64,000 nt of DNA from Oscheius onirici (taxonomy: Eukaryota > Nematoda > Chromadorea > Rhabditida > Rhabditidae), in the NCBI GenBank assembly GCA_932521025.1, contig OW051471.1:4340001-4404000 (forward strand). Direction: 5' to 3'. Positions 22,794-34,700 of the stretch are shown here, in pieces (the stretch's first letter is position 1; every line of letters starts with the position of its first letter). A program made the position numbers and the translations under genes. Below the pieces are notes generated by a model. The model worked only from the letters and a program-made list of their open reading frames with translations, did no database searches and had not been told where the DNA came from.

Positions 22794-23632
22794 ATGGCCG
22801 GAGTTGAGATGTCGCTCGATGATATCATTGCCTTGTCCAAGAAAAACAAAAAAGGAGGTAATTGCGGCTTGGAAAATATCTTCATTCCTTGTCTTTTTTA
22901 GGCAGTCGTTCTCGTTTTTCGGATAACAAGCCAGGAAACAAAAGATCCTTTGCATACAAGGATCTCGATGCTCCAGAAGAAGGCGGAAGAAAGGTTCCCA
23001 AGTCCAACTTCACAGGGGGTTTGCTTGGATTCATTTCTTTGTTGTATCATTCTTTTTAGGCAACGGGAACATTGTTGTCAGAATTAACCTGTCAAATCTT
23101 GCGCCCACCGTGACTTCAGCCGACTTGGAAGAGCTTTTCGAAGAGTATAACATCGAGACAGCTACTGTGCACTACAATGAGCACGGTTGGTTCTAATTGT
23201 CTCTTCTTCCAATGAAGCAGCATCTAGGCCAATCTCTTGGAACCGGTGATGTGTTCCTCCGTCGACGAGACGCTACAAGGGCTATTCAAACCTTTGAAGG
23301 TATTATTATTTTTGCTTATGAAATAAAACGCGATTATTAGGAGTTGCATTAGACAACGAGATATTGCACATGATCCTCGTAGATGGAAGTCAGAACCTCG
23401 CCTCTCGAGTCTCTTTCACACCTCGTCCTAGAGGTGGATTCGTTCAGAAGAGAGGAAGCAGAAACGGTAAATATTTCATCACTTCTTTGCTAAACCGAAA
23501 CCTCTAGATCGTTCTCACAATCAAAAGGCTAACCGTGGTGGTCGTCGAGATGGGTCTGGCAAGCCGAAACCGAAAACTGCTGAAGAACTCGATGCTGATT
23601 TGGACGCTTACATGAAAAAGTCCGCCATCTAA
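22794..23632 (+). CDS. ALYREF/REF mRNA export adaptor
   Basis: This is the TREX-complex adaptor that binds RNA and hands mRNA to the NXF1 exporter. The ATG at 22794 lies 6 nt after tttctag. The N-terminal UAP56-binding motif reads MSLDDIIALSKK. An Arg/Gly/Ser spacer leads to one RRM with VVRINLSNLAPTVTSADLEEL (RNP2 region), then TGDVFLRRRDATRAIQTFEG and LDNEILHMILV. An RG-rich C-terminal spacer follows, and the conserved C-terminal UAP56-binding motif LDADLDAYMKK ends at the TAA 23630-23632. Six small exons keep frame. Length and architecture match ALYREF. Confidence 0.93.
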
Positions 23633-24238
23633 ACATCTTCAAAAACTTTTATTTACAACAATGTTTCTCCCATTGCGTCTGATTCTACCCACTTGTGTAT
23701 TTTCGGGTTTATTATTGATCCCCCATTCTCTGTAAAAGATCTACGTTATTTCCATAAACTCGTTCGTCGCTTCGTTCACGATCTTCTTGAGCAGCCCGCT
23801 ATCATCTGTTCGGCTGAGCATTATGTAGTAATTCTTCGTGGATGTGTTCAGTATACTTGGGCAACTCGAGCTCGATTTGAGCCACGAGTCGGCTCGACTC
23901 GAGCCGATTTTCAAAGGTTATTTGGCTCAACAAACGGGAAATAACAAGAGTTTCTTCTTTTCTTCATATTTGAGCCGCGGAATTTGAAAAAAAAATCGAC
24001 TTGCGAGCCAGCTCAAGGCGGCTCGACTCGACATACAGGGGTGTGCACTAATTAGTTGGCATTCGGGTCTAGCGTCGCGTAGATAGATCGTTTAGGTCTG
24101 ATTTTCTGGCTCATATTAGCCCTACGTAAGGCCGATATTACCCCAAAATATCAGCCAATTTGATTGAATCATCTGGTTTTACGGGTCGATTTACTGATGG
24201 AAGGAAAATTCCGTGATAAAGTCTGTTCAAAAAAAAAG

Positions 24239-24376
24239 AATGGATCAGAAGAGATCGGTTGACTGGGGAAGGGATCAGGAGAGATCGGTTGACTGGGGAA
24301 AGGATCAGAAGAGATCGGTTGACTGGGGAAGGGATCAGAAGTATAGAAGAAAACACAAGTAAAAGAAGCCACCTGG
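24239..24376 (+). mobile_element. Truncated Helitron tail with 30-bp tandem repeats
   Basis: Three to four units of GATCAGAAGAGATCGGTTGA-CTGGGGAAGG lead into the family's 3' terminus ...AAGCCACCTGG|T. The 5' part is missing; it is replaced by a partial GTCTGTTCAAAA end at 24226. Sequence from here through 24589 closely matches 41265-41596. Confidence 0.7.
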
Positions 24377-24389
24377 TACTCAATATATA

Positions 24390-24589
24390 GTCTGTTCAAA
24401 AAAAAAAGAACGCAACAGTAACCCATAAATATTTCGCTTCGAGAACCACAAACCCCTGATTTTCAGGGTAAACTGCAACAATTCAAACCGATTTCTTGAT
24501 TTTCTCAACTCTGAATTGCTTCAGGGGTTTGTGGTTCTCGAAGCGAAATATTTATGGGTTACTGTTGCGTTCTTTTTTTTTGAACAGAC
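24390..24589. mobile_element. TA-flanked palindromic MITE, copy 1
   Basis: TA|GTCTGTTCAAAA...TTTTGAACAGAC|TA. The roughly 75-bp arms (GAACGCAACAGTAACCCATA and its complement) are near-perfect. It is almost identical to 41400-41596. Confidence 0.85.
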
Positions 24590-25013
24590 TATTGAACAAA
24601 GGCGAAAATCGTTAGTTTCCCAGGTAAAAATTCCAGAAAATTTTCCGGAATATCCGATTTCGGATATCGGATAATCGGATAGTTTTCGTAATTTTTCAGA
24701 TAATTATCCGGTCGGTAATTTCGACCGGATAATTTTCGGATATCGGATATCCGAAAAAAAAGTACCGGATTTATCCGGTTTCGGATATCCGGATCCGCCC
24801 ATCCCTGGTCCAGAACTCGACTCAAATCGGCTCGTGACTCGACGCCCAAGTATAGTGTTCACTGTGCATTTTGTCAAACGTCTTCGGGATCTTATAATCA
24901 AAACAATCCCAACATCTTCTAATCAGTGGTCTATTCCGGTCGGTTTTGCAAGGCGACTCATCAGTCGCGTGTACATAATAAATTACTCGGTCACCTCCAC
25001 ATTACTTTTTTTG

Positions 25014-26305
25014 CATAGAGTAAATAGAGTGCTGGCGCTTCATAATCGCGCAATTATTTCGGCATTTTTCCGGTGGATGTGCCAGATGACAGCCGGACAA
25101 AATGGCCACTATTAGCCGACGTTTGACACGAGAACTCTGACTATTCTCTACCGCACAGGCTAAGAAGTTCTTCTGCCGTCTAATTATCGAGAGTCAAGGC
25201 CAGTCGAAACGGATTATTTTCGAGGTCTTTTCTCTCAACTTCTAGGCAGATTGTATTGTTTTATTTATTATTCGGTGCCTGTAATAAGCTATTTACTCCC
25301 TCGATAGGAAACAAAACAACTCCCCTTAGCGACGTTTGGAAAAGCTCGGTACTGTCTTGTAATTTCTGTCAGAACTTTCACATACAGAGTTCAAAAATGG
25401 GTGTGCTTCTTCCCCTTATGATTCTCTGAAAAGTAGAGAGAAATTTCTATAAAGTGGTCGCTTGACTCCGCCTTCTCTTCGACCGACACGCCTCCCTCAG
25501 GGTCCCTGATTCACCAGTACGCGCCTCTCTCTGTCCGTTCTTATCAGATACAAGACAACATCTCCCTGACCTCTTTGCTGACAGTCATTTACCGCAAAAC
25601 TGCCAATTTGCTTCGATCTCTAGGTGGTCAGCGTGTGTTTCTATCACCAGTCTTGTCAGTAGTAGTTGATGACTATCCCAAATCAATCGAAACATCTGAA
25701 ACGGTCTTTGCCTCGATTAGATAGAGCCTCTGAGTTCACCACTCGACGTCCTTTTTGACCGTTCATAATAAACTGTTCCTCTGTCTATCAACAACCAATC
25801 ATTCCCGTCTAAACATCCCAAACATATGCGTCGCGTAAACTTCCGCCAACTCTTTCTCATTTCTTCTTGGCCGGCGAATCGATCTCGCTACCATAATCCC
25901 ATCGTCAATGGCAGGTCGACAAACAGCCGCGCATGTGAGACTTTTAAGAGAAGGTGTTGTTGGGATGAGGAAAAAAACTCTTACACTTTGGGCAGGCGCG
26001 GTCACTGCGGGAAGCCAAGGGCCGTGAGACCAGCGGCATCCCCTTACCTCACACAGCCTCTTGATGAAGGGGTTCCGCTCTTCAGGTTTCTCCGATCAAT
26101 TCTCCTCCACTGTGCATTATTATTCTTCCAGTAGTTACAGTAGTCGCATGAGTCACGCCTCTTTTACAAACTCATGAGCAGCCACTTTTAGCCTTCCACT
26201 TTCCACCCTTTGACTCTGTTTCGAATGATTCGGTGCTCTGATTCACACCGTCTCTTCCTTTTGTCCTCGTCCTTTTAGTCATTGTGCCATTCTTTAGATC
26301 TCATC
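25014..26305. other. Intergenic region upstream of the aerolysin-like gene
   Basis: I see no supported gene. A 40-codon ATG ORF at 25908-26030 has no recognisable features. A promoter for the downstream gene is expected here, and an acceptor cattctttag lies 8 nt before its ATG. Confidence 0.5.
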
Positions 26306-28114
26306 ATGTCGAACCACGTCGATGTTGACCAACTACTCGAGGACTATGCTTGGTCTCAGTTTAAAGATCTCCAATCAATCAAGAAGACTCGTCTCGATGA
26401 CTTTCGCGGTCTCGATAAGGAGGATGTCGAGTTCATAATCGTACGTTTCAATCGATGACGTAAAAATACTCTGAGTCACAATGACGTATTTACCTCTTTC
26501 GAAACTGTCTACGGTAGCTCCGAGTCTCGGAAAGGTGCAGGAGGCAAATATGTTTATGGAGGTTGTTGTTGACTGTCCGAGAGATCCTATCTGGACAGAT
26601 GACTTTGTTTGAGACTTTTTTTCGCAGAACATTCGCCAGCTAAATGTGTCGATGGGGTCTTGTTTGCATCCATGTCTCCTTTATGTCAGTTTCCGTCGGC
26701 GGGAGTCTAACGAGCCGCGATTATCAGGCGGCGATTGCATTAGGCATTGAGGTGTATGTGTGTGTGCTCAGGAAGTCATACCTTCTCTGGAATCGACGGA
26801 AGCGCCAAAACGACTCCCCTGGGTTTTGAAAGGCCACTAACGAGCTCAAGTGCCGCAAACATATCTGACAAGAGACTGGCGCTCTCTCTTGAACAAGGGC
26901 CGCTTGTTCGAAGGGGATGAGCGTGACCCATACCATTGGCAACTTGAATGAGTTTCCATGAATAAAGCTCAATATGGTAATGAGTCGAATGCCCGAGGGC
27001 ACTCCCCTTTCGTAATTAGGGAGAGAGGTTGGAAGAGATCTGATTAGTCTGATTTCAGAACAGAAAGAATCTGATCGTGACCAATGAGGATCCGAACTAC
27101 TCGACGTTCCAGCCGGCCGGAAGCAAACCGTATACACTTTTCAAAAGCGTCTACACAAACAACACTAATAGGTAGGATAGCGATGGTTTACCTCAACCTC
27201 TTTTCAGACCTCAAGAGTACAGTTTCAAGACGGAGAGATCGACAGAGTCTGTGGTCAGTGTTGCCAGAGAACAAGGCTATACCTATGGTGTTGAAGCGGA
27301 GCTGACCCTTAAAACACCTTGTGAGTCTCTTTCTTTTTCTTATAACCGTTGACCATTCACAAAGTCCTCATTTCCAAAATCGACTGCCTAATGTGTCCGT
27401 TTTAATTGCCCCTGTAATCCCTCCTAAAGCCGGAGTGGGAGCGCAATCAGCCGAATGAGTCAGTTGACCAAAAGAGGGCTTTTTAGAGCGGGACTCCGTA
27501 CTAAAGTGAAATCCTCTTTCAGGCGAGATCTTTGAGCTGAAGAGCGGTTTCAAGCACGAGACTCATTTCAACAACCTCAGTGAGAACTGTCACAGCGAGG
27601 TCCTGACATGGGGAGTTGACAGTAATGTGGCCGTTCCGGCCCATTATGCTACCGAAGCTTCGATCATCATCGAGGAAATGAACTATCGTGGAACATATTC
27701 CGTCGTGACAAAGATGATTGGATCCGTGACCATCAGCATCCGAAGGTCAGTTCAAGAGAGAAAGAGGACCTGCGGGACGTCTTTGTGGCCAGATTGCGCG
27801 TGGCCTTGGCTCGAGTATTTGTGACTTTTTTTCCTTTTAGACGAAGAGACAACGCTCTGATTTTGCCGATTAGGGTGAATATTGCCGAGGTTTTCCGTCA
27901 CACTTTGGACAGTCCTCATTGCAAGAAGGAAGTCAAGCAGGTCGTCAGTATCGACCACAACAAAATTGTCCGACTTCTGAGCAAAGGATCCTGTCAATTC
28001 CAGGTACTTTTCTTACTAATGTTAGTCAAACAGTCTTTATAGTTTGCCATGAAACAACAGATCGACTTGAAAGAATCTCCTCTGAGGGTTGGCAGTGAGA
28101 TCATGATCGACTGA
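26306..28114 (+). CDS. Aerolysin/ETX-MTX2-fold pore-forming-like protein
   Basis: The model has six exons, about 290 residues (ATG 26306, TGA 28112-28114). An N-terminal segment is followed by the hallmark block of animal ETX/MTX2-type beta-pore proteins. The block consists of a Thr/Asn-rich NNTNRPQEYSFKTERS start, a Ser/Val/Thr-alternating strand, a GVEAELTLKTPCEIFEL-type segment and a second strand ending LTWGVDS. It closes with VPAHYATEASIIIEE, which parallels the VPP-x-T strand of the family, and then YRGTYSV...GSVTI. Alternating polar and hydrophobic residues in the middle fit the membrane-insertion hairpin of this fold. There is no clear signal peptide. Such genes occur sporadically in animals and may serve defence or digestion; the function here is inferred only. 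The 618-nt first intron (26441-27058) is unusually long for this window. Confidence 0.65.
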
Positions 28115-28794
28115 ACTACCTCTCTCCTAATAAGAAGCTTTATGTGTGAACATTTCTGTGATTATACGAAAAACTAAATTTCTCATCACTAGTTTCGTGG
28201 AGACAAAACAAGCTGATTTTGGATAAGCGTGACAATTCTGACCTGAATTGTTTTAAAGTTGAGCCGCCTCCGTCCGTCTATGTGTAGCCTTACACTGAAA
28301 GAGTAGGATTAAACTGTGGCCAGCTGGACCAAACTTATCTGAACCGAAAGAGTTCTGACCTGCTAACAAAGCCAGACCCCCTTCGCGAAACCAGTACCTA
28401 CTCCTGTTTTCTACCAGACTATTCGGGGTTAGGGACTTTTCTTATAAAAAATTTCTAAGAAAAGTCACGGTTGATTTTGACCGGGACTTTTCGTAGAAAT
28501 TTTTTCTCAGAAAAGTCCCTAACCCGACTATTCGTGATGTGAATGTACCCCCCCCCCCCATTCTAAATTTCACAGCCAAATTGATAACAGTACTATTTCT
28601 GTCGCTCTGATTCATGAGACAGTTTGGACCAATGCTCAACTTGTTCTAAATTATTTTTCAACAAAATCCCTATTCAAACGCGCGGCAGAAACGCTGTCTG
28701 GTTCTCGTCACGATGGCTGAAAATCACAAGTCTCAATTGTTTTCTGCTTTTCTATTGTTTTGAAGGTCAAGTGCCTGCACATATTTTTTTTGCT
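28115..28794. other. Intergenic region upstream of the SND1 chimera
   Basis: It holds the Mutator-like miniature element (28426-28525) and a poly-C run at about 28550-28559. No gene is seen. Confidence 0.6.
28426..28525. mobile_element. Mutator-like MITE, 100 bp, 9-bp duplication
   Basis: The element is a near-complete palindrome starting GGGTTAGGGACTTTTCT and ending AGAAAAGTCCCTAACCC. It is flanked by a perfect 9-bp repeat GACTATTCG at 28417-28425 and 28526-28534, a length typical of Mutator-like elements. Confidence 0.85.
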
Positions 28795-31700
28795 ATGCAA
28801 CCCCTTCGCGGATTTGTCAAACAGGTAACAGGTGCATTGTTCACTTTGTACAGTAATCTGCAGATAATCTCGGGGGATTGCGTCGTTATCCAAGGAGCTG
28901 CTTTGAATGGACCTCCCCCGGAGAGCACCATCTATTTGAGCGGAGTCCTGGCTCCTCGTCTTGGTCGTAGACCGACTGGAGATTCTCCTACAACTCCTGA
29001 TGAACCGTTTGCCTGGGAAGCTCGCGAATTCCTTCGCAAGAAACTGCTCGGTCAGACTGTCAACTTTGTAAGGGATTACATGGCTGGTAGCCGCGAAGTT
29101 GGCCGCATTTATCTCGGAGGAACCAGTACGCTTTATAGAAGACGTGAAATGAATGTATTTCAGGCCCTGATACCGCCGAGAATATTGCCGAATCTGCTGT
29201 TGAGGCTGGATGGCTTGAAGTCAAACCTGGAAGAAATGAGTTGGTTTTTGTTGTTTTTCCAAAAAATCGTAATGATTTCAGCCCTTATTCCCTCAAGCTA
29301 AGCGAGCTGCAAGACCAGGCAAAGATTTCCAAGAAGGGAAAATGGGCTGAAAATGCTAAAGGGGTCCGAGATGTCAAAAATCTCACAAATGATCTTCGCG
29401 AATTTGTGGACAAGCACAAGCAGAAAACCGTTGATGCTATCGTGGAAATGGTATTCTGCCAAACACTTTTAGCTCTTACATTGTATCCTAGGTCCGAGAC
29501 GGAAGTACTGTTCGAATGCTGCTTCTGCCCAACTTCGAGTACATCACTCTCCAGCTCTCGGGCGTCCGGGCCCCCAATATTAGCCGTGATGGACGTCCTG
29601 GCGAGCCTTTCGGAGACGAAGCGAAACACTTTGTCGAGACGAGAATCCTCCAGCAAGAAGTTAAGGTCAGTTCAGGCTCGTTTTTTAACTAAAAGGAAAG
29701 GCTCAGGTAGTCCTGGAATCAACCGTGAACCAGAACTTTGTCGGCTCCGTTTTTCACCCGAGGGGCAACATTGCCGAAGCTCTTCTCCGTGAGGGATACG
29801 CTAAATGCGTCGACTGGAGCATTGGGCTCTGTACTGATGGATCCGAGAAGATGAGAGCAGCCGAGAAGCAGGCAAAGGAGAAGAAACTACGTTTGTGGCG
29901 CGACTATCAAACTCCTTCTGCTGCCAATAGAGTCACCTTCAATGCCAAAGTCTTGGAAGTTAGCATGAACGACTCGCTCGTCGTGGAGAAAGACGACGGC
30001 ACGGAGGCAAAGATTTATCTGTCTTCAGTCAGAATGCCCAGGTTTTCACTCTCATTTCTCTAAGCAAAGCTGATTCCAGAGACACTGTCAAAGATGAGAA
30101 GCCTGCCGTTGGACGTCAATATCGTCCGCTCTACGATGTTCCTCACATGTTCCGTGCACGAGAATTCCTTCGGAAACGTCTGGTTGGCAAGATGGTCACC
30201 GTCGCAGTGGACTATGTCCAGCAAAAAACCGATTCCTTCCCCGAGAAGACTTGTTGTACCGTCAAAGTTGGAGATGTCAACATTGCCGAAGCTCTCGTTT
30301 CTAAAGGACTCAGCAAAGTCGTTCGTTATCGTGCCGATGACGAGAGTCGCTCTTTCGAGTACGATCTTCTCCTTTCCGCTGAATCGGCCGCTGAGAAGAA
30401 CAAAAAAGGACTTTTTGCTGGAAACGACAAGAAAGAAGTGATGCGTGTTCAAGAAGTACAGAACGATCAGGCTCGCAGCAAACAGTTCCTGCCCCTTCTT
30501 CAAAAGAGCGACGGAACTAGGTTATTTACTTTGAGAAAATGCTGTAATCACGATCTTTCAGACTGGAAGCTGTTGTCGAATTCGTCACCAGTGGATCTCG
30601 TGTTAAACTATTCATTCCGAAGTCGACTGCCATCATCAACTTTATCTTTGGCGGAGTTTCCTGTCCTCGTAGTGCTCCTAAGGGATTCAAGACTGCCGAC
30701 GAGCCCTTCTGCCATGAAGCTGCCGCTTTCACTCGCAAAATGCTGATGCAGCGCGAAGTTCAAATCGAAGTGGATGGTGTGGACAAGATGGGCAACTTTG
30801 TCGGATACCTGTTCTTCTCTCAAGAAGAAGGCGGCTCTCTCTCCAATTTCTCGGAGCTTCTTCTGGAACAAGGACTGGCCACTCTCCATTCTTCTGCGGA
30901 GACAACATCGTATTTCTCGGCTATGAGCTCTGCTTGTGACAAAGCCAAAGCCAATAAGATAAACTTGTGGTCGATTGAACAGGAAGCAATTTCGGAAGCG
31001 GATCACAAGAAAGTTTCTGTTGTTGATGTTATCAAGGTAAGCTTGTTTCACTCCTGTGCTACCTTCATTACAAAACAGTTGTTCGTTCAGAATATGTGTC
31101 AGTAATGAATAACCAACGAAATTGAATGATAAAGGAATGATTTTTATTCTGCTCTGTGCTCTAAAACTTTCACCCCATGCTTTTTGAGCTTAGCCCTATC
31201 CGTCTGCAAAGCAAGCGAGAAAGACGTTTGTGGTGCGACCTTTTTCACCGAACTAGCCTGAAAATTACTGCAGATGTTCATTTAGTTTGCCGTAGCTGCA
31301 TGAACAGGCTCTTTTTCACTTTAACGGTCCCAAAAAAAAATTTGGCCGTCCCAAAACGGATGTTTACCTGATTTTTTCTTTTTCTGTTTTTGAGCTACAT
31401 TTTTACCCCCAATGATCCTTCCATTCATACCCAGTCTTTAGAAAATACCTGGGATGCTTTAAAGGTGATATGTTTTTGATTTATTAACGAACAAGTTGCA
31501 GTCCTGCTAATAATTAATGATCCTTTTGGCCGTAACTTTTTTTCTGAAAGAGATATCGACAATCGGCTTTCTGGGCTCCACTTCTCTACGTCTGGGCTAT
31601 GTTAGGCCAAAAAATCAGACCTCGAGGTGATTCCTACGATTATTGGCAGAGTTTTTTTTTATCAGTGAACCTCGTGGACTTCTTCCTATATCCCAGCCTT

Positions 31701-34700
31701 CCTAGATAAAGGAATTAACCCAATTCACTGTGCACCTAGGTGATACCAATTGCCGCCCCAAATTTCAGACCAAGCCGTTCGGGCATTTTTGAGAAAAGTG
31801 TTTCGCAAACTCCGATTTCGGCCTACATTGCGGACATCATAACTCGGCCGTTTATGAACCAAATTCAAATTTTCAAAATGCGTTGAAAAGCCCTTTATCT
31901 GATCTAAATAGTCACAGAACATGCCAAAATGGTTAAACGTTATCTTCAATGAGTACCGAGGCCGCAAAGTAATGGTCTCACTTGTCGACAGACCAATGAA
32001 CCTTTGTTCACTGAACCTGACTTTTTTTCACTTCTATGTTTCTTGCTTGTACAGCATTTAGCCAAACAATTTTCTTTGGGTTAGTTACAATGAGGATATC
32101 AGTGATTCAAAAAAAATCATATTCCGTGACCCTGTCTGCAAATGAGACCATAACTGTGCGGTCTCGGTACTCATTGAAGACAGCAGATTTCGGCTTTGAC
32201 ATGTTCTTAGACTATTTAGAGCTCGTCCACGGCGTTCCAAAACAGTGGAAACGGCATGTACAATTTTTTTCGCGCCATTTTGAGAAACTACTGGCGGCAA
32301 TTCAAAATTTCCAGTTTTATTATTTTTATTCTGGACTAATATCGCTCGAAAGCATCCATTTTTCGACTTTTTTGTGTCCTTTTCCTAAAACAGCTCAGTT
32401 ACCAGCTCAATATAGCTGCATAAATGACAAATCGTCTAACCCTACAAGGAACGAGATCTTTCGGAATCTAGGCATTTTCACCAAGATTTTTACAGTCCTT
32501 TCATCAGATTCGGGTTCTTCATCACTGGAATATCATTTTTCTTGCATTTGAACGTCTCACGTAGAATAAATGCAGCAGAATGTGTTTTTAGTGCTGATTT
32601 TAGGCAAAGTTAGTTTTCCTCTTTGGCAACTTCTTCACTATGTTCAATCACGCGAAAGTGAGGAGAAAAGAGTAAAAAATGGATCATTTGTTAGGTTAGA
32701 TCAACCTAGAAAAATTCGATTTAGCGAAAAAATCACGTTTGACTCGCTCGCCAGAGGAGTACAGTAGGCGATTACTGTAGTATACTGTAATAATGAAACT
32801 GGGCGGCATTACGTCTCATTCAAACATGTGTACCGTTGTTGAAACGCCGTGCGTCAAGCCCTTTCCAAAGCATTTTTAAAATTTGAATTTGGTTCATAAA
32901 CGGCCGAGTTATGATGTCCGCAAAGTAGGCAAAAATCGGAGTTTGCGAAACACTTTTCTCAAAAAAAAGAAGACCCATATCCGGATGGCCAAATGTCCGG
33001 AGCCCTCTTCTGTGACAGTCCGAAAATTTTCGGCTAAATTGGACAGCTGCTTCCGGGTCAGCATTTTGCGAACTGTAAATCAGCGGTCAAACAAGAGATT
33101 AGGAAGGTAAAAGCAAGCAAAATAGAGGCAGCGTTGTTCGAACTATGGAGCCGAGTTATGATGTCCGCAATGTAGGCCGAAATCGGAGTTTGCGAAACAC
33201 TTTTCTCAAAAATGCCCGAACGGCTTGGTCTGAAATTTGGGGCGGCAATTGGTATCACCTAGGTGCACAGTGAATTGGGTTAATTCCTTTATCTAGGAAG
33301 GCTGGGATATAGGAAGAAGTCCACGAGGTTCACTGATAAAAAAAAACTCTGCCAATAATCGTAGGAATCACCTCGAGGTCTGATTTTTTGGCCTAACATA
33401 GCCCAGACGTAGAGAAGTGGAGCCCAGAAAGCCGATTGTCGATATCTCTTTCAGAAAAAAAGTTACGGCCAAAAGGATCAATAATTATTAGCAGGACTGT
33501 ATTTTAATAGCGGTCCCTCAAGCGTCTGTAAGGTACAACCACCGAGATGCTCGATGGCTACATAGGAGCATTCCTGTTCCTGTGGCGACCGAAAGCGGAT
33601 TTTTGAGCATTTGTTGGTCTGCATGGCTGAGGAGTTTTCTTCCTGAGTCGTATAGGTCTCCGTCAACCGCCCCAGCATCTCTCATACGGAATAGCGATGA
33701 AACATAAACTTAGTTTCCTATATTCTTTTTTACTGTGTTTTTTTCTTTTTTTGGTAATAGTTCGGTAGGCAGCACCGTTCGTTCAAATTATTTGGCGCGA
33801 ACTCCCCAACTAGCAAGGACTTACGTTTTTCTCCACTTTCCATCTCTTATTGAGCTTTCTAAGTGTGTTTATCGAATTCTCTGTGTAAAATAACCCCTGG
33901 ACGCCTATTTCAGCTAAAAAATGAAAGAAAAGGGTGAAAATCTTCAAGAACACCTCGTGTTCGGAAATCTCGTAAAAATCTGACAACTTTTGGCTGAAAT
34001 AGACGTCCAGGGGTTATTTTACACAGAGAATTCGATAAACACACTTAGAAAGCTCAATAAGAGATGGAAAGCGGAGAAAAACGTAAGTCCTTGCTATTTG
34101 GGGAGTTCGCGCCAAAATATATGAACGAACGGTGCTGCCTACCGAACTATTACCAATTTATTTTCTTCTCTTGGGACGGCCAAATATTGCTTGGGACGGT
34201 TAAAGTGAAAAAGAGCCCATGAACATGTTGTAATTCGCTTAGGAATAGTCTGAAGATTTTTATGACAACATTTGTTTCAGGTTCTATCCGGAGACACTAT
34301 TGTAATTAGAACACACGGTGTTGACAGTGCCGAAGATACGACGGTCAATCTGAGGAGCGTCGTTGCCCCACGACTCGGAAAACGCCCGACTGAAAACATC
34401 AGTGGTACAGCTGATGAACCATTTGCATGGGAAGCTCGTGAGTTTCTCCGCAAGAAGCTTGTTGGACGTATGGTGACTCTTGTCAGAGACTTCGTTTCGA
34501 ACTCTGGCCGTGAGCACGGAAGAGTCTACACTTGTGGAAAAGGTACTTTTCAAATTATTTTTTCATTAATAGCTTGTTTTAGAAGCAGAAGATGCTGAGG
34601 ATGTTATTGAGGTTGCTGTCAAAGAAGGGTGGCTAGAAGCGAAACCCGGGAGAAACGAGTAATTTTTTACGCTCCAAGAAGTGTAGTATGTATTCAGCTC

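Larger units (their letters stand above)
23852..24854. mobile_element. hAT-like element, 1.0 kb, with nested insertions
   Basis: The ends TATACTTGGGC and GCCCAAGTATA are inverted repeats continued by CTCGA/GGCTCG-rich subterminal arms. Flanks gtgttcag (23844-23851) and gtgttcac (24855-24862) form an 8-bp duplication with one mismatch. The interior holds a Helitron tail (24239-24376), a TA-flanked MITE (24390-24589) and a GGATATCGGATA-rich palindromic stretch (about 24640-24800). There is no transposase ORF. Confidence 0.78.
23802..25013 (-). pseudogene. Possible C2H2 zinc-finger fragment split by a hAT insertion
   Basis: Read on the - strand, an ORF from about 25013 to 24855 resumes at 23851 once the hAT-like insert and one target duplication are skipped. 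It stops at 23802. Across the junction it contains C-X2-C-X12-H-X4-H (CWDC...MHSEHIH), the same spacing as the finger in the first gene of the window. No start or upstream exons could be assigned. It may be a broken gene remnant or chance. Confidence 0.35.
31307..34217. mobile_element. hAT-like composite element, 2.9 kb, perfect 8-bp duplication
   Basis: The ends are GGCTCTTTTTCACTTTAACG and its complement CGGTTAAAGTGAAAAAGAGCC. They are flanked by a perfect 8-bp repeat CATGAACA (31299-31306 and 34218-34225). It lies in the intron joining the two halves of the SND1 chimera. A foldback element (31500-33498) and a MITE (33753-34154) are nested inside. No transposase is recognisable among the short ORFs. 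Confidence 0.85.

Noticed and set aside
25908-26030. Small ORF (about 40 codons) upstream of the aerolysin-like gene
   Set aside because: It shows no conserved motif, no clear splice context and is short enough to be chance.
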